Notes: a model not told the origin generated them from the letters alone. DNA of 64,000 nt from Saccharopolyspora sp. NFXS83 (GCF_026241095.1 NZ_JAPFGB010000007.1:124001-188000); one strand, 5' to 3'. Positions 1 to 8,907 are shown, counted from the stretch's first letter. Numbers and translations are program-made.

Positions 1-2
1 GA

Positions 3-398
3 ATCGCGGTCGCACAGCCGGACCTCTCGCACGCGGGCGGCATCTCCGAGGTCCGCCGCATCGCTTCGCTGGCCGAGACGTTCGACGCACTGCTCGCCCC
101 GCACTGTCCACTGGGGCCGATCGCGCTCGCGGCGAGCCTGCAGGTCGCGTTCGCGACTCCGAACTTCCTCATCCAGGAGCAGAGCATCGGCATCCACTAC
201 AACGCCGGCGCCGAACTGCTCGACTACGTCCTCGACCGCCGCCCCTTCGCGTTCCCGCACGGCGCGATCGAACGCTGGGACGCGCCAGGGCTCGGGGTGG
301 AAGTCGACGAGGAGGCAGTGCGGAAGGCCGACGAGCGCGGCCACCGGTGGCGACCGCCGGTGTGGCGGCACAACGACGGCTCGTTCGCCGAATGGTGA
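3..398 (+). CDS. dgoD: D-galactonate dehydratase, C-terminal part (cut by window edge)
   Basis: Only the last 131 residues are present. D-galactonate dehydratase (enolase superfamily, mandelate racemase type) removes water from D-galactonate to give 2-keto-3-deoxygalactonate, in the cytoplasm. The fragment contains the family hallmarks AQPDLSHAGGISE, the catalytic-His block APHCPLGPIALA and QEQSIGIHYN, and ends in WRHNDGSFAEW, very close to the end of Escherichia coli DgoD. The next genes encode the following pathway steps, which supports galactonate over other acid sugars. The KDPGal aldolase ATG follows 14 bases after the stop, so the gene is first or early in the operon. Confidence 0.93.
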   Translation: MAVAQPDLSHAGGISEVRRIASLAETFDALLAPHCPLGPIALAASLQVAFATPNFLIQEQSIGIHYNAGAELLDYVLDRRPFAFPHGAIERWDAPGLGVEVDEEAVRKADERGHRWRPPVWRHNDGSFAEW

Positions 399-412
399 GA
401 GGAGAAGCGGTG

Positions 413-1054
413 ATGGACTCGAGGGAACTGACGAGCCTGCTGGCCGAGCACCGGCTGCTGGCGATCATCAGGGGCAGCGACCCGGCCGCGTGCCGACGCA
501 CCGCGGAGGTGCTCGTCGAGGCCGGGGTGCGGCTGCTGGAGGTGTCGTTGACGTCGGCGGACGCGCTCGGTGTGCTCAGCGGGATCAGCGCGACGCTCGG
601 CGCGGAGGCCCACATCGGCGCGGGCACCGTGCTCACCGCCGACGACGCGCGCAACGCCCAAGCGGCCGGGGCGACGTTCGCCGTCACCCCGGCTCTCGCG
701 GACGGAACGACGACCGCGATCGAGCTGGGCATGCCGGTGCTGGCGGGCGCGATGACCCCGACCGAGGTGCTCGCCGCTGATCGTGCGGGTGCCGCCGCGG
801 TGAAGCTGTTCCCGGCAGGCGGCCTGGGGCCCGGCTACGTCAAGGCGCTGCGGGACCCGTTCCCCGGACTGCACTTCGTGCCGGTCGGCGGGATCGGCCT
901 CGCCGACGTTTCCGGTTACCTCCGAGCGGGTGCGCTCGCGGTGGGCATCGGCAGCCCGCTGTCCGGGGACGCGCCGCACGGCGGCGACCTGGGCGCGCTG
1001 CGGGCGCGGGCCCGGGAGTTCGTCGCAGCCGCGGGCGAAGGGAGCGGGACGTGA
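413..1054 (+). CDS. dgoA: 2-dehydro-3-deoxy-6-phosphogalactonate (KDPGal/KDPG) aldolase
   Basis: A 213-residue class I aldolase that splits 2-keto-3-deoxy-6-phosphogalactonate into pyruvate and glyceraldehyde-3-phosphate. Family marks are AIIRG near residue 17, the catalytic Glu in LLEVSLT (E43), GAGTVLT, and the Schiff-base Lys in VKLFPAG (K131), followed by the phosphate-binding PVGGIG. The length is normal for the family. I chose the ATG at 413 because GAGAGGAGAAG lies just upstream; a GTG three bases earlier is equally possible. The reading frame is open further upstream, but that part overlaps dgoD. The 3' end overlaps the kinase by GTGA, so the two are translationally coupled. Confidence 0.92.
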   Translation: MDSRELTSLLAEHRLLAIIRGSDPAACRRTAEVLVEAGVRLLEVSLTSADALGVLSGISATLGAEAHIGAGTVLTADDARNAQAAGATFAVTPALADGTTTAIELGMPVLAGAMTPTEVLAADRAGAAAVKLFPAGGLGPGYVKALRDPFPGLHFVPVGGIGLADVSGYLRAGALAVGIGSPLSGDAPHGGDLGALRARAREFVAAAGEGSGT

Positions 1055-1968
1055 CCGAAGTCGTGACCCTCGGCGAGACGATGGTGGCGATGCACGCGGA
1101 AGGGCTGCTGCGGCTCGGCACCACGCTGCGCACGTCGATCGCCGGCGCCGAGTCCAACGTCGCGATCGGGTTGGCCCGGCTCGGACGCCGGGTCCGCTGG
1201 GCAGGACGAGTAGGTCGCGACGAGCCTGGCGAGCTGGTGCTGCGCACGTTGCGGGCCGAGGGCATCGATGTGTCTGCTGTGGAACACGATGACGCGCCGA
1301 CCGGGCTGATCCTGTTCGAGCAGCGGCTGCCCGACGTCACGAGGGTGCAGTACTACCGAACGGGCTCGGCCGGTTCCCAGCTCGGCGAGGACGACGCAGT
1401 GGCCGCGTTCGGCGAAGGCGTGCGACTGGTGCACCTGAGCGGCATCACCCCGGCGCTGGGCGACGGCCCCCGCTCGGCCGTGCGCGCGGCGTTGCGCCGA
1501 GCGCACGAGATCGGCGCCGAGGTGTCGTTCGACGTGAACTTCCGCTCGAGGCTCTGGTCCGCCGCCGAGGCGGCCGATGCGCTCACCCCGCTCGCCAGGC
1601 AGGCGCACATCGTCATCGGGTCAGCGGAGGAGCTGGACCTCGTCGGTGGCCCCGAGCGCCTGCTCTCAACCGGAGTGCGCGAGGTGGTGACCAAGCTCGG
1701 GGCGCAGGGCGCGTCGGCCGTCACCGCGGACGGGGAATGGAGCGCGCCGGGCCACAGCGTCCCCGTCGTGGACTCCGTCGGTGCGGGCGACGCGTTCACC
1801 GCCGGGTACCTGTCCGCATTCCTCGACGGCCTCGGCGTGCCGGACCGCCTCGCGCGCGGCAACGCCTGCGGTGCTTTCGCCGTCGCGACCTCCGGCGACT
1901 GGGAGGGCTGCCCGACGCGAACCGAGCTGGGGCTGCTCGGCGCCGGAGAGGGGACGGTGCTGCGATGA
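1051..1968 (+). CDS. 2-keto-3-deoxy-galactonate/gluconate kinase (PfkB family)
   Basis: A 305-residue ribokinase/PfkB sugar kinase that phosphorylates the 2-keto-3-deoxy acid made by DgoD, using ATP, to feed the aldolase. The N-terminal GETMVAMHAEG and the ESNVAIGLARLG stretch form the substrate side. The C-terminal signature DSVGAGDAFTAGYLS (about residues 238-252) carries the catalytic Asp. The start is the GTG within the upstream stop overlap. Its end overlaps the lactonase start (ATGA). The neighbours favour KDGal as substrate; the sequence alone cannot separate KDG from KDGal kinases. Confidence 0.88.
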   Translation: MTEVVTLGETMVAMHAEGLLRLGTTLRTSIAGAESNVAIGLARLGRRVRWAGRVGRDEPGELVLRTLRAEGIDVSAVEHDDAPTGLILFEQRLPDVTRVQYYRTGSAGSQLGEDDAVAAFGEGVRLVHLSGITPALGDGPRSAVRAALRRAHEIGAEVSFDVNFRSRLWSAAEAADALTPLARQAHIVIGSAEELDLVGGPERLLSTGVREVVTKLGAQGASAVTADGEWSAPGHSVPVVDSVGAGDAFTAGYLSAFLDGLGVPDRLARGNACGAFAVATSGDWEGCPTRTELGLLGAGEGTVLR

Positions 1969-2837
1969 CCGGCAGCGGCGAACTCGTGTGGACGGCGTGG
2001 CCCGGCGAGCGGTTCGAACTCGGCGAGGGCCTGCGGCACTTCGACGGCGGTCTCGTCATGGTCGACATCCTCAGCGGACGGTTGCTCGGCCTGCCGCAGA
2101 CCGCGGACGCTCCGGCTCGCGTGCTGGCACGCCTCGCGGAACCGCTCGGCGCGGTCGCGCCGCTGGCCGGTGGCGGTTGGATCGCGGCGGCGGGGACCGG
2201 TATCGCCGTGCTCGGCAGCGGTGCCGTGCGCTGGCTGGGCCGGCCTGAGGACGACGCCGCGACGCCCATGCGCATGAACGACGGGGCGGCCGACCCGCAC
2301 GGCCGCTTCTGGGCCGGGTCGATGGCCTACGACAACGAGCCGGGTGCCGGATCGTTGTACCGCGTGGACCTCGATGGGACGGTGCACCGGGTGCTCGACG
2401 GGCTCACCGTGCCCAACGGGCCCGCTTTCGACGCGGACGGCGTCACGATGTACCTCGCCGACAGCGCGCACGGGGTCATCCGCCGTTGCACCGTCGACCC
2501 GGAGACCGGCGGGATTGACGACGTCGCGGAGTTCGCCACGGTGTCGGACGCGAGCCCGGACGGCATGGCAGTCGACGCCGAGGGCCATCTGTGGTCGGCG
2601 ATCTGGGGCGCGGGGCAGGTCCACCGGTACGCGCCGGACGGCGCACTCGATCGGAAGATCACGCTGCCCGCCGTCCAACCGACGAGCGTGTGCTTGACCG
2701 GAACCCGGCTCGTCGTCACGACGGCGTCCATAGGCCTCGCGGATCCCGCGGACGCGGACGGCGCCGTGCTCGCGGCACCGCTGCCGGTCGCGGGCCTTCC
2801 AGCGTGCGTCGCCAAGATCATCGATCAGCCGCGCTGA
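1965..2837 (+). CDS. SMP-30/gluconolaconase-family sugar lactonase
   Basis: A 290-residue six-bladed propeller hydrolase of the SMP-30/regucalcin family, which opens aldono-lactones to aldonic acids with one divalent metal. Family ligands are visible: the Glu in the N-terminal ELGEGL, the Asn in MRMNDGAADPHGRFWAGSM, LTVPNGPAFD, and the Asp of SPDGMAVDAEGHLW. In this operon it most likely makes D-galactonate from galactonolactone, supplying DgoD; this is inferred from position. The ATG overlaps the kinase stop. It is the last gene of the operon and converges on the regulator gene. Confidence 0.87.
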   Translation: MTGSGELVWTAWPGERFELGEGLRHFDGGLVMVDILSGRLLGLPQTADAPARVLARLAEPLGAVAPLAGGGWIAAAGTGIAVLGSGAVRWLGRPEDDAATPMRMNDGAADPHGRFWAGSMAYDNEPGAGSLYRVDLDGTVHRVLDGLTVPNGPAFDADGVTMYLADSAHGVIRRCTVDPETGGIDDVAEFATVSDASPDGMAVDAEGHLWSAIWGAGQVHRYAPDGALDRKITLPAVQPTSVCLTGTRLVVTTASIGLADPADADGAVLAAPLPVAGLPACVAKIIDQPR

Positions 2838-2967
2838 AGACCTCGATCGAACAGCCACGCGTCCCCCGAGCGTTCTGATCACTCGGCGCCGGGAGGGCCG
2901 GGTAACGGCACCGACGTTCGCCGCTGACCGAGCGAACCTCAGCACGGCCCACGCGACCCGCGCGGAG

Positions 2968-3714
2968 TCACGTACCCGCGGAGGCCGTGGAAGTCGCCGC
3001 TCCCCCGGCACCGCTCGTCGAACGACTCCGAACCGCGCGGTCGAAGTCGGTGGCCGCCTTGGCCAACAGGTCGGCCATGGCGATCGACGCCTGCTCCGGG
3101 TCACGTTCCCGGATGGCGTCCAAGACGGCCCGGTGACTCGGAACCGGATCATCGGCCGAACCGTGAGGGGTGTGCACGATGGCGTCGCGCGCACGCAGAA
3201 CCGGCTCCATCAGCTGGTGCAGACGCGCGAGCATCTCGTTCCCCGAAGCGGTCAGCAACGCACTGTGGAACGCGGAATCTGCGGCGGCGGCATCGGCTTC
3301 AGCAGTGCCCATGACTGCCAGGCGTTCCTCCAGGGCCGCCAGGTCCGCGTCCGTGCGGCGCTCCGCGGCGCACCGGACCGCGGCGGGTTCGACGATCGCG
3401 CGCAGCTCCGCGAAGTCGCGCAGCAGCGCATCACCTTGACCCCCGGCCAGTCGCCAACGGACCACGTCAGCATCGAGCATGTTCCACTCGGCGCGCGGGC
3501 GCACGAACGTGCCGCGCTTCTGCCTGGCGGCGACGAGCCCCTTGCCCGCCAACACTTTCAGGGACTCGCGGATCACGGTGAGACTGACGTCCAGCTCCTG
3601 GGAGAGCAACCTCAGGTCGAGCGTGCCGCCGCTGGCGGGCTCACCACCGGCGATGCGAGAGCCGAGCGTCTCCACGATCTGCCCGTGTACCCCCCGACCT
3701 GCGTGCGACGTCAT
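2968..3714 (-). CDS. GntR-family regulator with FCD domain (FadR type), probable galactonate regulator
   Basis: 248 residues. A winged helix-turn-helix occupies about residues 8-72 (ELDVSLTVIRESLKVLAGKGLV, then KRGTFVRP), followed by an all-helical FCD ligand domain with typical metal/ligand residues (DFAELRAIVEPAAVRCAA, DSAFHSALLTASGNEM, SHRAVLDAI). FCD regulators bind acidic ligands and mostly repress the neighbouring catabolic genes; E. coli DgoR, which responds to galactonate, is the same subfamily. It faces away from the permease gene, and the shared upstream region carries paired AT-rich half sites. AGGAGGG supports the ATG start. The Ala/Ser/Thr-rich last 20 residues are probably disordered. 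Confidence 0.85.
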   Translation of the reverse strand: MTSHAGRGVHGQIVETLGSRIAGGEPASGGTLDLRLLSQELDVSLTVIRESLKVLAGKGLVAARQKRGTFVRPRAEWNMLDADVVRWRLAGGQGDALLRDFAELRAIVEPAAVRCAAERRTDADLAALEERLAVMGTAEADAAAADSAFHSALLTASGNEMLARLHQLMEPVLRARDAIVHTPHGSADDPVPSHRAVLDAIRERDPEQASIAMADLLAKAATDFDRAVRSRSTSGAGGAATSTASAGT

Positions 3715-3734
3715 CAGTGCTTTCCCTCCTCGAG

Positions 3735-4040
3735 ATTAAATATTAAAAGAGTACTTCGGCCGCGAGTCGCTCGACATCGACCCCTGGCGAGCCGACATCG
3801 CGCAGCGTTGCCCCTTCACTGATTTCCTCGCGGGGCATTCGGCTCGGATCCCGAGCCGGGAAGGTACCGCTCCGGCCGGGCCGCGACGATGAGCGGCAGC
3901 CACCTTCCAGCGCCGACGGGGCCGACGCCCCCCGGTGGGCGCCTCGCCGGCGCCCGTGCCCGAGCAGCGTTCGGCGATGCACCGGAGCACCGGACGTGTT
4001 CCACGTCACCATTGAGCCCACCCATTAATTCATATTTAAT
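3735..4040. promoter_or_regulatory. Candidate operator pair between the GntR regulator and permease genes
   Basis: Within a 402-base divergent intergenic region of otherwise high GC, two AT-rich sites stand out. One lies at 3735-3746 (ATTAAATATTAA) just before the regulator start; the other at 4024-4040 (ATTAATTCATATTTAAT) is 76 bases before the permease ATG. The reverse complement of the second begins ATTAAATAT, identical to the first nine bases of the first site. Each is close to palindromic. Paired AT-rich palindromes next to both starts suggest binding sites for the neighbouring regulator. I see no other element in this region. Confidence 0.5.
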
Positions 4041-4116
4041 GACCCGGTCACGACGGAGTGCACCTGGATCCCCGGCACCCGGGGACGAGGGGCGGAGCGG
4101 TAAGAGAGATCTCAGC

Positions 4117-5448
4117 ATGGGAATGACCTCGGACGGCCCCGGTCAGCACGGCAACCCCACCTGGTTGGAGCGGATCGGCATCCCGCGGCAACTGCGCTGG
4201 GGATACCTCGCCGTCCTGATCTTCATGATCGGTGACGGAGTCGAATCCAACTACCTCGAGCCGTACCTGACCGGCTGGGGCCTCAGCGCCCAGTCCGCGG
4301 GGCTGGTCATCAGCGTGTACGGCGCCTTCGTGGCGCTGGGCTCCTGGTTCTCCGGCGTGCTGTCGAACCTGTGGGGGCCGCGCCGGGTGATGCGGTTGGG
4401 CGCCGCGATCTGGCTCGTGTTCGAGGTCCTCTTCCTCGTGGTCGCGCTGCCCAGCGGGAACGAATTGCTCGTGTACGTCTGCTACGGGCTGCGCGGAGTG
4501 GCGTACCCGCTGTTCGCCTACGCGTTCCTGCTCTGGATCCAGCTGACCAGCTCCCAGGAGACCCGTGGTTCCGCGGCCGGGTGGTTCTGGTTCGCCTACA
4601 GCGCGGGATTGCCCACGGTCGGTTCCGCCATCGCCGCGATCAGCATTCCCTTCATGGGCCCCTACGCGACGTTCTGGCTCTCCTTCGTGCTGGTCGCGAT
4701 CGGCGGGCTGATCGGTTCCTTCGCCGTCCGCGAAGCGCGAGGCACCCGGCCGATGGTGGACACCACGGCTCCAGGGCACAGCGCGCGCGCCGAGCTGCTT
4801 CGCGGGATCAGCGTGCTGCGCCGGTACCCGCGCACCGGGGTCGCGGCACTGGTTCGGATGATCAACACGACGCCGTACTTCGGGTTCTTCGTCTTCCTCC
4901 CGTCGTTCTTCAGCGACCGGATCGGCCTCAGCACGTCCCAGTACCTCGCCCTGGTGACCTTCATGGGCGTCATCGGGATCCTCGCCGACCCCGTCTTCGG
5001 GAAGCTCAGCGACCGGATCGGCTGGCGGCACACCATCGCCTGGGCGGGCGGGGTCGGGTGCGCCGCAGGCGTCCTGGTCCTCTACTGGGTTCCGCAACTC
5101 GCGCCGGGGAACTACGCCGTGGCGCTGGCGGCGACGGTGCTCTACGGCATCATGCTCGCCGGCTACATCCCGTTGTCCGCGCTGCTCCCAGCGCTCGTTC
5201 CGGAACAGGACAAGGGCAACGCGATGGGCATCTACAGCCTCGCGGCCGGCCTGTCCACGTTCGTCGGCCCGCTCACCTACGTCCTGCTCGACCCGCTTCT
5301 GGGGCACACCGGCGTGGTGCTGGTCTACGCCGCCATGTACGTGGCCGGTGCCGTGCTGACCTGGAAGTACCTGGTCACCGATGAAGACCCCGGTGAGCAG
5401 CGCCGCCCCACCGCGGTGGCCGCCCGGAACGTCCCCCGCGCCGGGTAG
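4117..5448 (+). CDS. MFS permease, polyol/aldonate type
   Basis: A 443-residue, 12-helix major facilitator of the enterobacterial polyol permease group (ribitol/arabinitol RbtT/DalT-like). The cytoplasmic loop 2-3 signature is visible as NLWGPRRVM, with a second half-motif GKLSDRIGWRHT in the middle loop. It is clearly paralogous to the permease at 15.6-16.9 kb: both start with a D/ERIGIP..LRWG segment and share FMxGxGxExN in helix 1. It is likely a proton symporter for galactonate or a related polyol; the substrate is inferred from neighbours only. ATG 4117 is chosen at the start of conserved sequence; ATG 4123 is possible. Confidence 0.82.
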   Translation: MGMTSDGPGQHGNPTWLERIGIPRQLRWGYLAVLIFMIGDGVESNYLEPYLTGWGLSAQSAGLVISVYGAFVALGSWFSGVLSNLWGPRRVMRLGAAIWLVFEVLFLVVALPSGNELLVYVCYGLRGVAYPLFAYAFLLWIQLTSSQETRGSAAGWFWFAYSAGLPTVGSAIAAISIPFMGPYATFWLSFVLVAIGGLIGSFAVREARGTRPMVDTTAPGHSARAELLRGISVLRRYPRTGVAALVRMINTTPYFGFFVFLPSFFSDRIGLSTSQYLALVTFMGVIGILADPVFGKLSDRIGWRHTIAWAGGVGCAAGVLVLYWVPQLAPGNYAVALAATVLYGIMLAGYIPLSALLPALVPEQDKGNAMGIYSLAAGLSTFVGPLTYVLLDPLLGHTGVVLVYAAMYVAGAVLTWKYLVTDEDPGEQRRPTAVAARNVPRAG

Positions 5449-5653
5449 CCATCGAAAGCAGCGGTTCACCACCACGGGGACCGTGCGGAGCGGGCGCCGC
5501 CACCAGCGCGACGGCCACGACCCGGGGTGGTTCGGCACCCGCGATCCGCAGCGCTCGGCCGCGAGTTCGGTGACCTCCGGAAGTCAGTACGAGCGCCTCA
5601 GCCGCCACCGGTGTCCCCTGGGCCCACCGACCGACAACATCTAGGAACCACGC

Positions 5654-6754
5654 ATGGACACGAACACCGGTACCAACACCAGCGACGCGAGCTTCGCCTC
5701 GGCCGTACCCACCGCCATGACCGGAGCGTTCCTGCCCGGCGACGGCACCGTCGAGCTGCGCGAAACGCCGCTTCCGCGCCCCGGACCCGGGCAGGTGCTG
5801 CTGCGCGTCCGGGCTTCCGGAATCTGCGGCAGCGACATCCACTACATCTACAACGGGCACGTAGGAGAAGGAGGCGCCGCCTACCGGGGAGTGGTCGCCG
5901 GACACGAACCCGCCGGTGAGGTCGTCCACACCGGGCCGGGCTGCGAGCGCCTCCGCGCCGGTGATCGCGTCGCCGTCTACCACATCTCCGGCTGCGGACA
6001 GTGCGACGAATGCTCCCGCGGCTACTTCATCGGCTGCACGTCCGAGTCGCGAGCGGCCTACGGCTGGCAGCGCGACGGCGGGCACGCGCCTTACCTGATC
6101 GCCGACGAGCGGACCTGCGTGCTGCTCCCGGAACCGCTGACCTTCGTGGACGGCGCGTTCATCGCCTGCGGCATCGGCACCGTGTACGAAGCGCTCACCC
6201 GCATCGCGGTCAACGGGGCCGACCGGCTGCTGGTGACCGGGCTCGGCCCGGTCGGTGCAGCCGCGGCGCTGGTGGCACGCGCACTCGGGGTGCGGACCGT
6301 GTACGGCGCCGAGGTGGTGCCCGAGCGGATGGAGTGGGCGCGCGGGCTGGACTTGTTCGACGCGGTGCTGGATTCGCGCGACCGGCCGCTGGAGGAGATC
6401 GACCGGCTCACCGCGGGCACCGGGGTGGAGGCCGCCGTGGACTGCTCGGGACATCCCGCCGCACGCACGACCGCGCTGAAGGCCCTGCGGGTGCGTGGAC
6501 GGTTGGCGCTGGTCGGGGAAGGAGGCCAGATGACCCTCGACGTCTCCGACGACGTGCTGCACAAGCAGGTGCTGATCTCCGGGTCCTGGGTCACCTCCGT
6601 CCACGGCATGACGCAGCTCGCCGAATTGCTCGCCCGGCAGAACCTGCACCCGGACCGGCTGGTCGCCGAGCGTTTTCCGCAGTCCCAGGCGGGCCGCGCG
6701 TACGAGGCGGCGGCAGGACGCGCCGCGGGCAAGGTCTGCCTGGTCTTCGACTGA
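5654..6754 (+). CDS. Zinc-dependent medium-chain alcohol/polyol dehydrogenase
   Basis: 366 residues. Catalytic zinc ligands are C58 (ASGICGSDIHYI) and H84-E85 (GHEPAG). The structural-zinc lobe has C114, C117, C120 and C128, and a Rossmann motif TGLGPVGAAAA lies near residue 196. This is the sorbitol/galactitol/threonine-dehydrogenase branch of the MDR superfamily and probably oxidises a secondary hydroxyl of a polyol or sugar acid with NAD(P). Position after the permease and before a mutarotase-like gene suggests the same catabolic unit. TAGGAACC precedes the ATG. The first 21 residues lack family similarity, so M22 is an alternative start. Confidence 0.82.
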   Translation: MDTNTGTNTSDASFASAVPTAMTGAFLPGDGTVELRETPLPRPGPGQVLLRVRASGICGSDIHYIYNGHVGEGGAAYRGVVAGHEPAGEVVHTGPGCERLRAGDRVAVYHISGCGQCDECSRGYFIGCTSESRAAYGWQRDGGHAPYLIADERTCVLLPEPLTFVDGAFIACGIGTVYEALTRIAVNGADRLLVTGLGPVGAAAALVARALGVRTVYGAEVVPERMEWARGLDLFDAVLDSRDRPLEEIDRLTAGTGVEAAVDCSGHPAARTTALKALRVRGRLALVGEGGQMTLDVSDDVLHKQVLISGSWVTSVHGMTQLAELLARQNLHPDRLVAERFPQSQAGRAYEAAAGRAAGKVCLVFD

Positions 6755-6792
6755 ACCAGCCGATTCCGCGCACAGAGGGGAGCAACCGCGAC

Positions 6793-8082
6793 ATGAGCCG
6801 CGAGCACCGCGCACGGGCGGTTCGCCGCCGAGTCGGCGGCCACACCGTGATCGACCTCGGCAACGAGCGGCTGGCCCTCGTGCTGGCTCCTGAGCTCGGT
6901 GGCCGCATCCTGTCCCTCCGGCTGGACGGCCGGGAATTCCTGCACCGCTCGCCGGAACTGCTGGACGACCACTGCGGCGCGCGCGATCCCGCGACGGTCG
7001 CCGCGCACGGTGGGCGGATGCAGGACTGGCGCAACTGGGGAGGGGACAAGACATGGCCCGCGCCGCAGGGGTGGTCAGGCCCGCAGGAGTGGGCCGGGCC
7101 GCCCGATCCCGTGCTCGATTCCGGCGAGTACGAAGCGCGGATCGAGCACGACCCGGACGGCGATTCCGCTCGGGTCGTGCTGACCAGCGCACCTGATCCG
7201 CGCACCGGTCTGCGGCTGCGCCGGGACATCTCGCTCAGCGCGGGACGCACGGATTACCGTCTGCGGCTCACCGCGACCAACACCACCGACGGGCCGGTGC
7301 GCTGGGCGATCTGGAACGTCGCACAACTCCCCGGGCACCCGTCCGAACGCGACGGCGACGGGGTGTGGATCGGTCTCGACGGCGAGCCGGGGTATGGCCC
7401 CGCCTCGACACCGCTGGTCGCGGGTACCGGGAATCCGCGCGTCGAGCAGCCGCGGCCAGGCGTCGCGCACGTGCCGACGCAGGATGTCGTCGGCAAGGTC
7501 GGCTTCCCGGCCGCTTCCGGGTGGATCGCGCACACCGGCCCGGCCGGTACCTGGGTGCACCGGTTCCCGGTGGATCGCGACGCCACCTACCCGGACGGCG
7601 GATCCCGAGCCGAGGTCTGGCTGGAGCATCCGCTCACCGAACCGCTGGGCCACTTGGGCGGCCTGCGCCCCGCGCACCGCATCGTCGAATGCGAAGTCCT
7701 CGGACCGCTCGTGGAGCTGGAGCCGGGTGCCTCGACCGAACTGGCCACGTCGGTGGTGCTGGGACCGCACGGCGGTGAGGTGACCGCAGTCGGTGCCTCG
7801 GGTTGGTGGAACGAACCGTTGCGCGCGCTGTCGGTGGGCGACGGGACACGCTTGACCGGTCGCTTCGTCCCGTGCGCTGACAACGCGACGCCGATCGGCA
7901 TCCGCGTGGTCGCTGACGGGACGGAATTGACCACCCACCGCACGGAGATCCCGGTTCGAGCGGGTGAGCCCGTGGAACTCGACGATCTGGCACCGCTGCG
8001 CGCAGTGCCACGAGGTTCGGTGATCGAGGTGCTGTCCGATGATTTCGCCGAACAGCCCGCGGGCCGCATCGAACTTCCCTGA
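6793..8082 (+). CDS. Aldose-1-epimerase-fold protein of unknown substrate (DUF4380-like)
   Basis: 429 residues. The N-terminal two thirds read as a beta-sandwich of the galactose-mutarotase superfamily: GGRILSLRLDGREFLH near the start, WGGDKTWPAPQGW, TDYRLRLTATNTTDGPVRWAIWNVAQLPG, and a C-terminal LGHLGGLRPAHRIVECEV. Enzymes with this fold interconvert sugar anomers or act on aldose phosphates. No catalytic assignment can be made by eye. GAGGGG upstream supports the ATG, 38 bases after the dehydrogenase stop, so both are probably one transcript. Related proteins often sit in carbohydrate catabolic operons, consistent with this locus. Confidence 0.65.
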   Translation: MSREHRARAVRRRVGGHTVIDLGNERLALVLAPELGGRILSLRLDGREFLHRSPELLDDHCGARDPATVAAHGGRMQDWRNWGGDKTWPAPQGWSGPQEWAGPPDPVLDSGEYEARIEHDPDGDSARVVLTSAPDPRTGLRLRRDISLSAGRTDYRLRLTATNTTDGPVRWAIWNVAQLPGHPSERDGDGVWIGLDGEPGYGPASTPLVAGTGNPRVEQPRPGVAHVPTQDVVGKVGFPAASGWIAHTGPAGTWVHRFPVDRDATYPDGGSRAEVWLEHPLTEPLGHLGGLRPAHRIVECEVLGPLVELEPGASTELATSVVLGPHGGEVTAVGASGWWNEPLRALSVGDGTRLTGRFVPCADNATPIGIRVVADGTELTTHRTEIPVRAGEPVELDDLAPLRAVPRGSVIEVLSDDFAEQPAGRIELP

Positions 8083-8406
8083 TCCGGCCACGAACCCCGG
8101 CAGAGCGAGCTCCGCGCAAGCCCGCAAACCGGAGTGAATGAAACCAGACCTGCCCGAGATGAGAACCAGGTCAAGAAGGGCCGGCCCCGCGCACTCGGGG
8201 ATGGTCGGAACTCCGGCGCGGTTCCGGTTATGGCGCTGACGGTTCCGATGTGGAACTCGACGCCGTAGCTCTCGGCGCCGGCTCGTCCGGCGGCCAGGCA
8301 GTACGAAGGGGTACGTCACGTGCCATGAGACGACAGCTCCGTTGCGGCGCAACGGAAGCAGAAGATATGTCGCAGGTCTGTCGTGACCGGAGAAAGGAGA
8401 AGACCG

Positions 8407-8431
8407 GTGGGCCGCAACCAAAGCGGCCCAC
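8407..8431 (-). terminator. Hairpin terminator behind the uvrA remnant
   Basis: A perfect 9-bp inverted repeat, GTGGGCCGC and GCGGCCCAC, with a 7-base loop, lies about 20 bases after the TGA of the minus-strand UvrA remnant. There is no U-run, as is usual for actinobacterial terminators. It appears to be the original terminator kept after the gene in front of it was lost. The 320 bases before it, from the end of the mutarotase-like gene, hold no gene I can support. Confidence 0.6.
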
Positions 8432-8449
8432 AGGTCCACGGGTGCAAAC

Positions 8450-8587
8450 TCAGGCGTCTACGTACTCCGCCAGGTGCTCTCCGGTGTGGGTGGAGCGCTT
8501 GGTGACGAGCTCGGCCGACGTGTCCTCGAAGACGATCTGACCACCGTCGTGGCCCGCGCCTGGACCGAGGTCGATGATCCAGTCCGA
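8450..8587 (-). pseudogene. C-terminal remnant of a UvrA-family ABC ATPase
   Basis: The last 45 codons of this frame read SDWIIDLGPGAGHDGGQ, then IVFEDTSAELV and HTGEHLAEYV, which is the end of UvrA excinuclease subunits and of UvrA-like drug-resistance paralogues. Upstream of the Ser-Asp-Trp the match stops abruptly: the expected Walker B/switch block (VVEHN.D) is absent in all three minus frames. About 700 or more residues are therefore missing. Normal sequence plus its own terminator argue for a recent deletion or recombination rather than slow decay. Confidence 0.7.
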
Positions 8588-8763
8588 ACGACGGGAACTT
8601 TCCCCTGGACCGCCGATTCCCTGAAGAATGGGCAGCCGCGCCGGACCGAGGAAACGAAGGATCCGCCGCAGTTCCGATACCGAGACCACCACAGCAACTC
8701 CCCCATCGGCGGCCGGGGCGGGTTTTTTGGGCCGGATGCAGCTGGTGAAAGCGGCCCTCGTGC

Positions 8764-8799
8764 TGACCATGCTTCTTGACTGGGAAAGAAGCATGGTCA
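8764..8799. repeat. Perfect 14-bp inverted repeat
   Basis: TGACCATGCTTCTT at 8764-8777 is repeated as its exact reverse complement at 8786-8799 with an 8-base spacer. It lies between two gene stubs and outside any gene. It has no T-run and no terminator-like GC stem. It may be an operator, an RNA hairpin, or the scar of a lost element. Confidence 0.6.
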
Positions 8800-8907
8800 A
8801 CCAAGGTTTCATGAGAAGCCGGGTTGAGGAGTCCTTCGCACGAGGCGACCTGCGTCCGTCGCCACGGTCCCGGCACCGTGGGATCTCCGCGATCGCCCCA
8901 GAACGGT

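Noticed and set aside
347-412. Longer start for the KDPGal aldolase
   Set aside because: It would overlap dgoD by over 50 bases, and the AGGAG motif points to 410-413; family alignment begins at the later start.
1353-3194. Minus-strand 600-codon frame across the kinase and lactonase
   Set aside because: Antisense to two well-conserved plus-strand enzymes and lacks any domain; only its far end overlaps the true GntR gene in another frame.
8700-8735. T-run (GGGTTTTTTGGG) as a Rho-independent terminator
   Set aside because: No good stem directly precedes the T-run on either strand and it lies between gene stubs.
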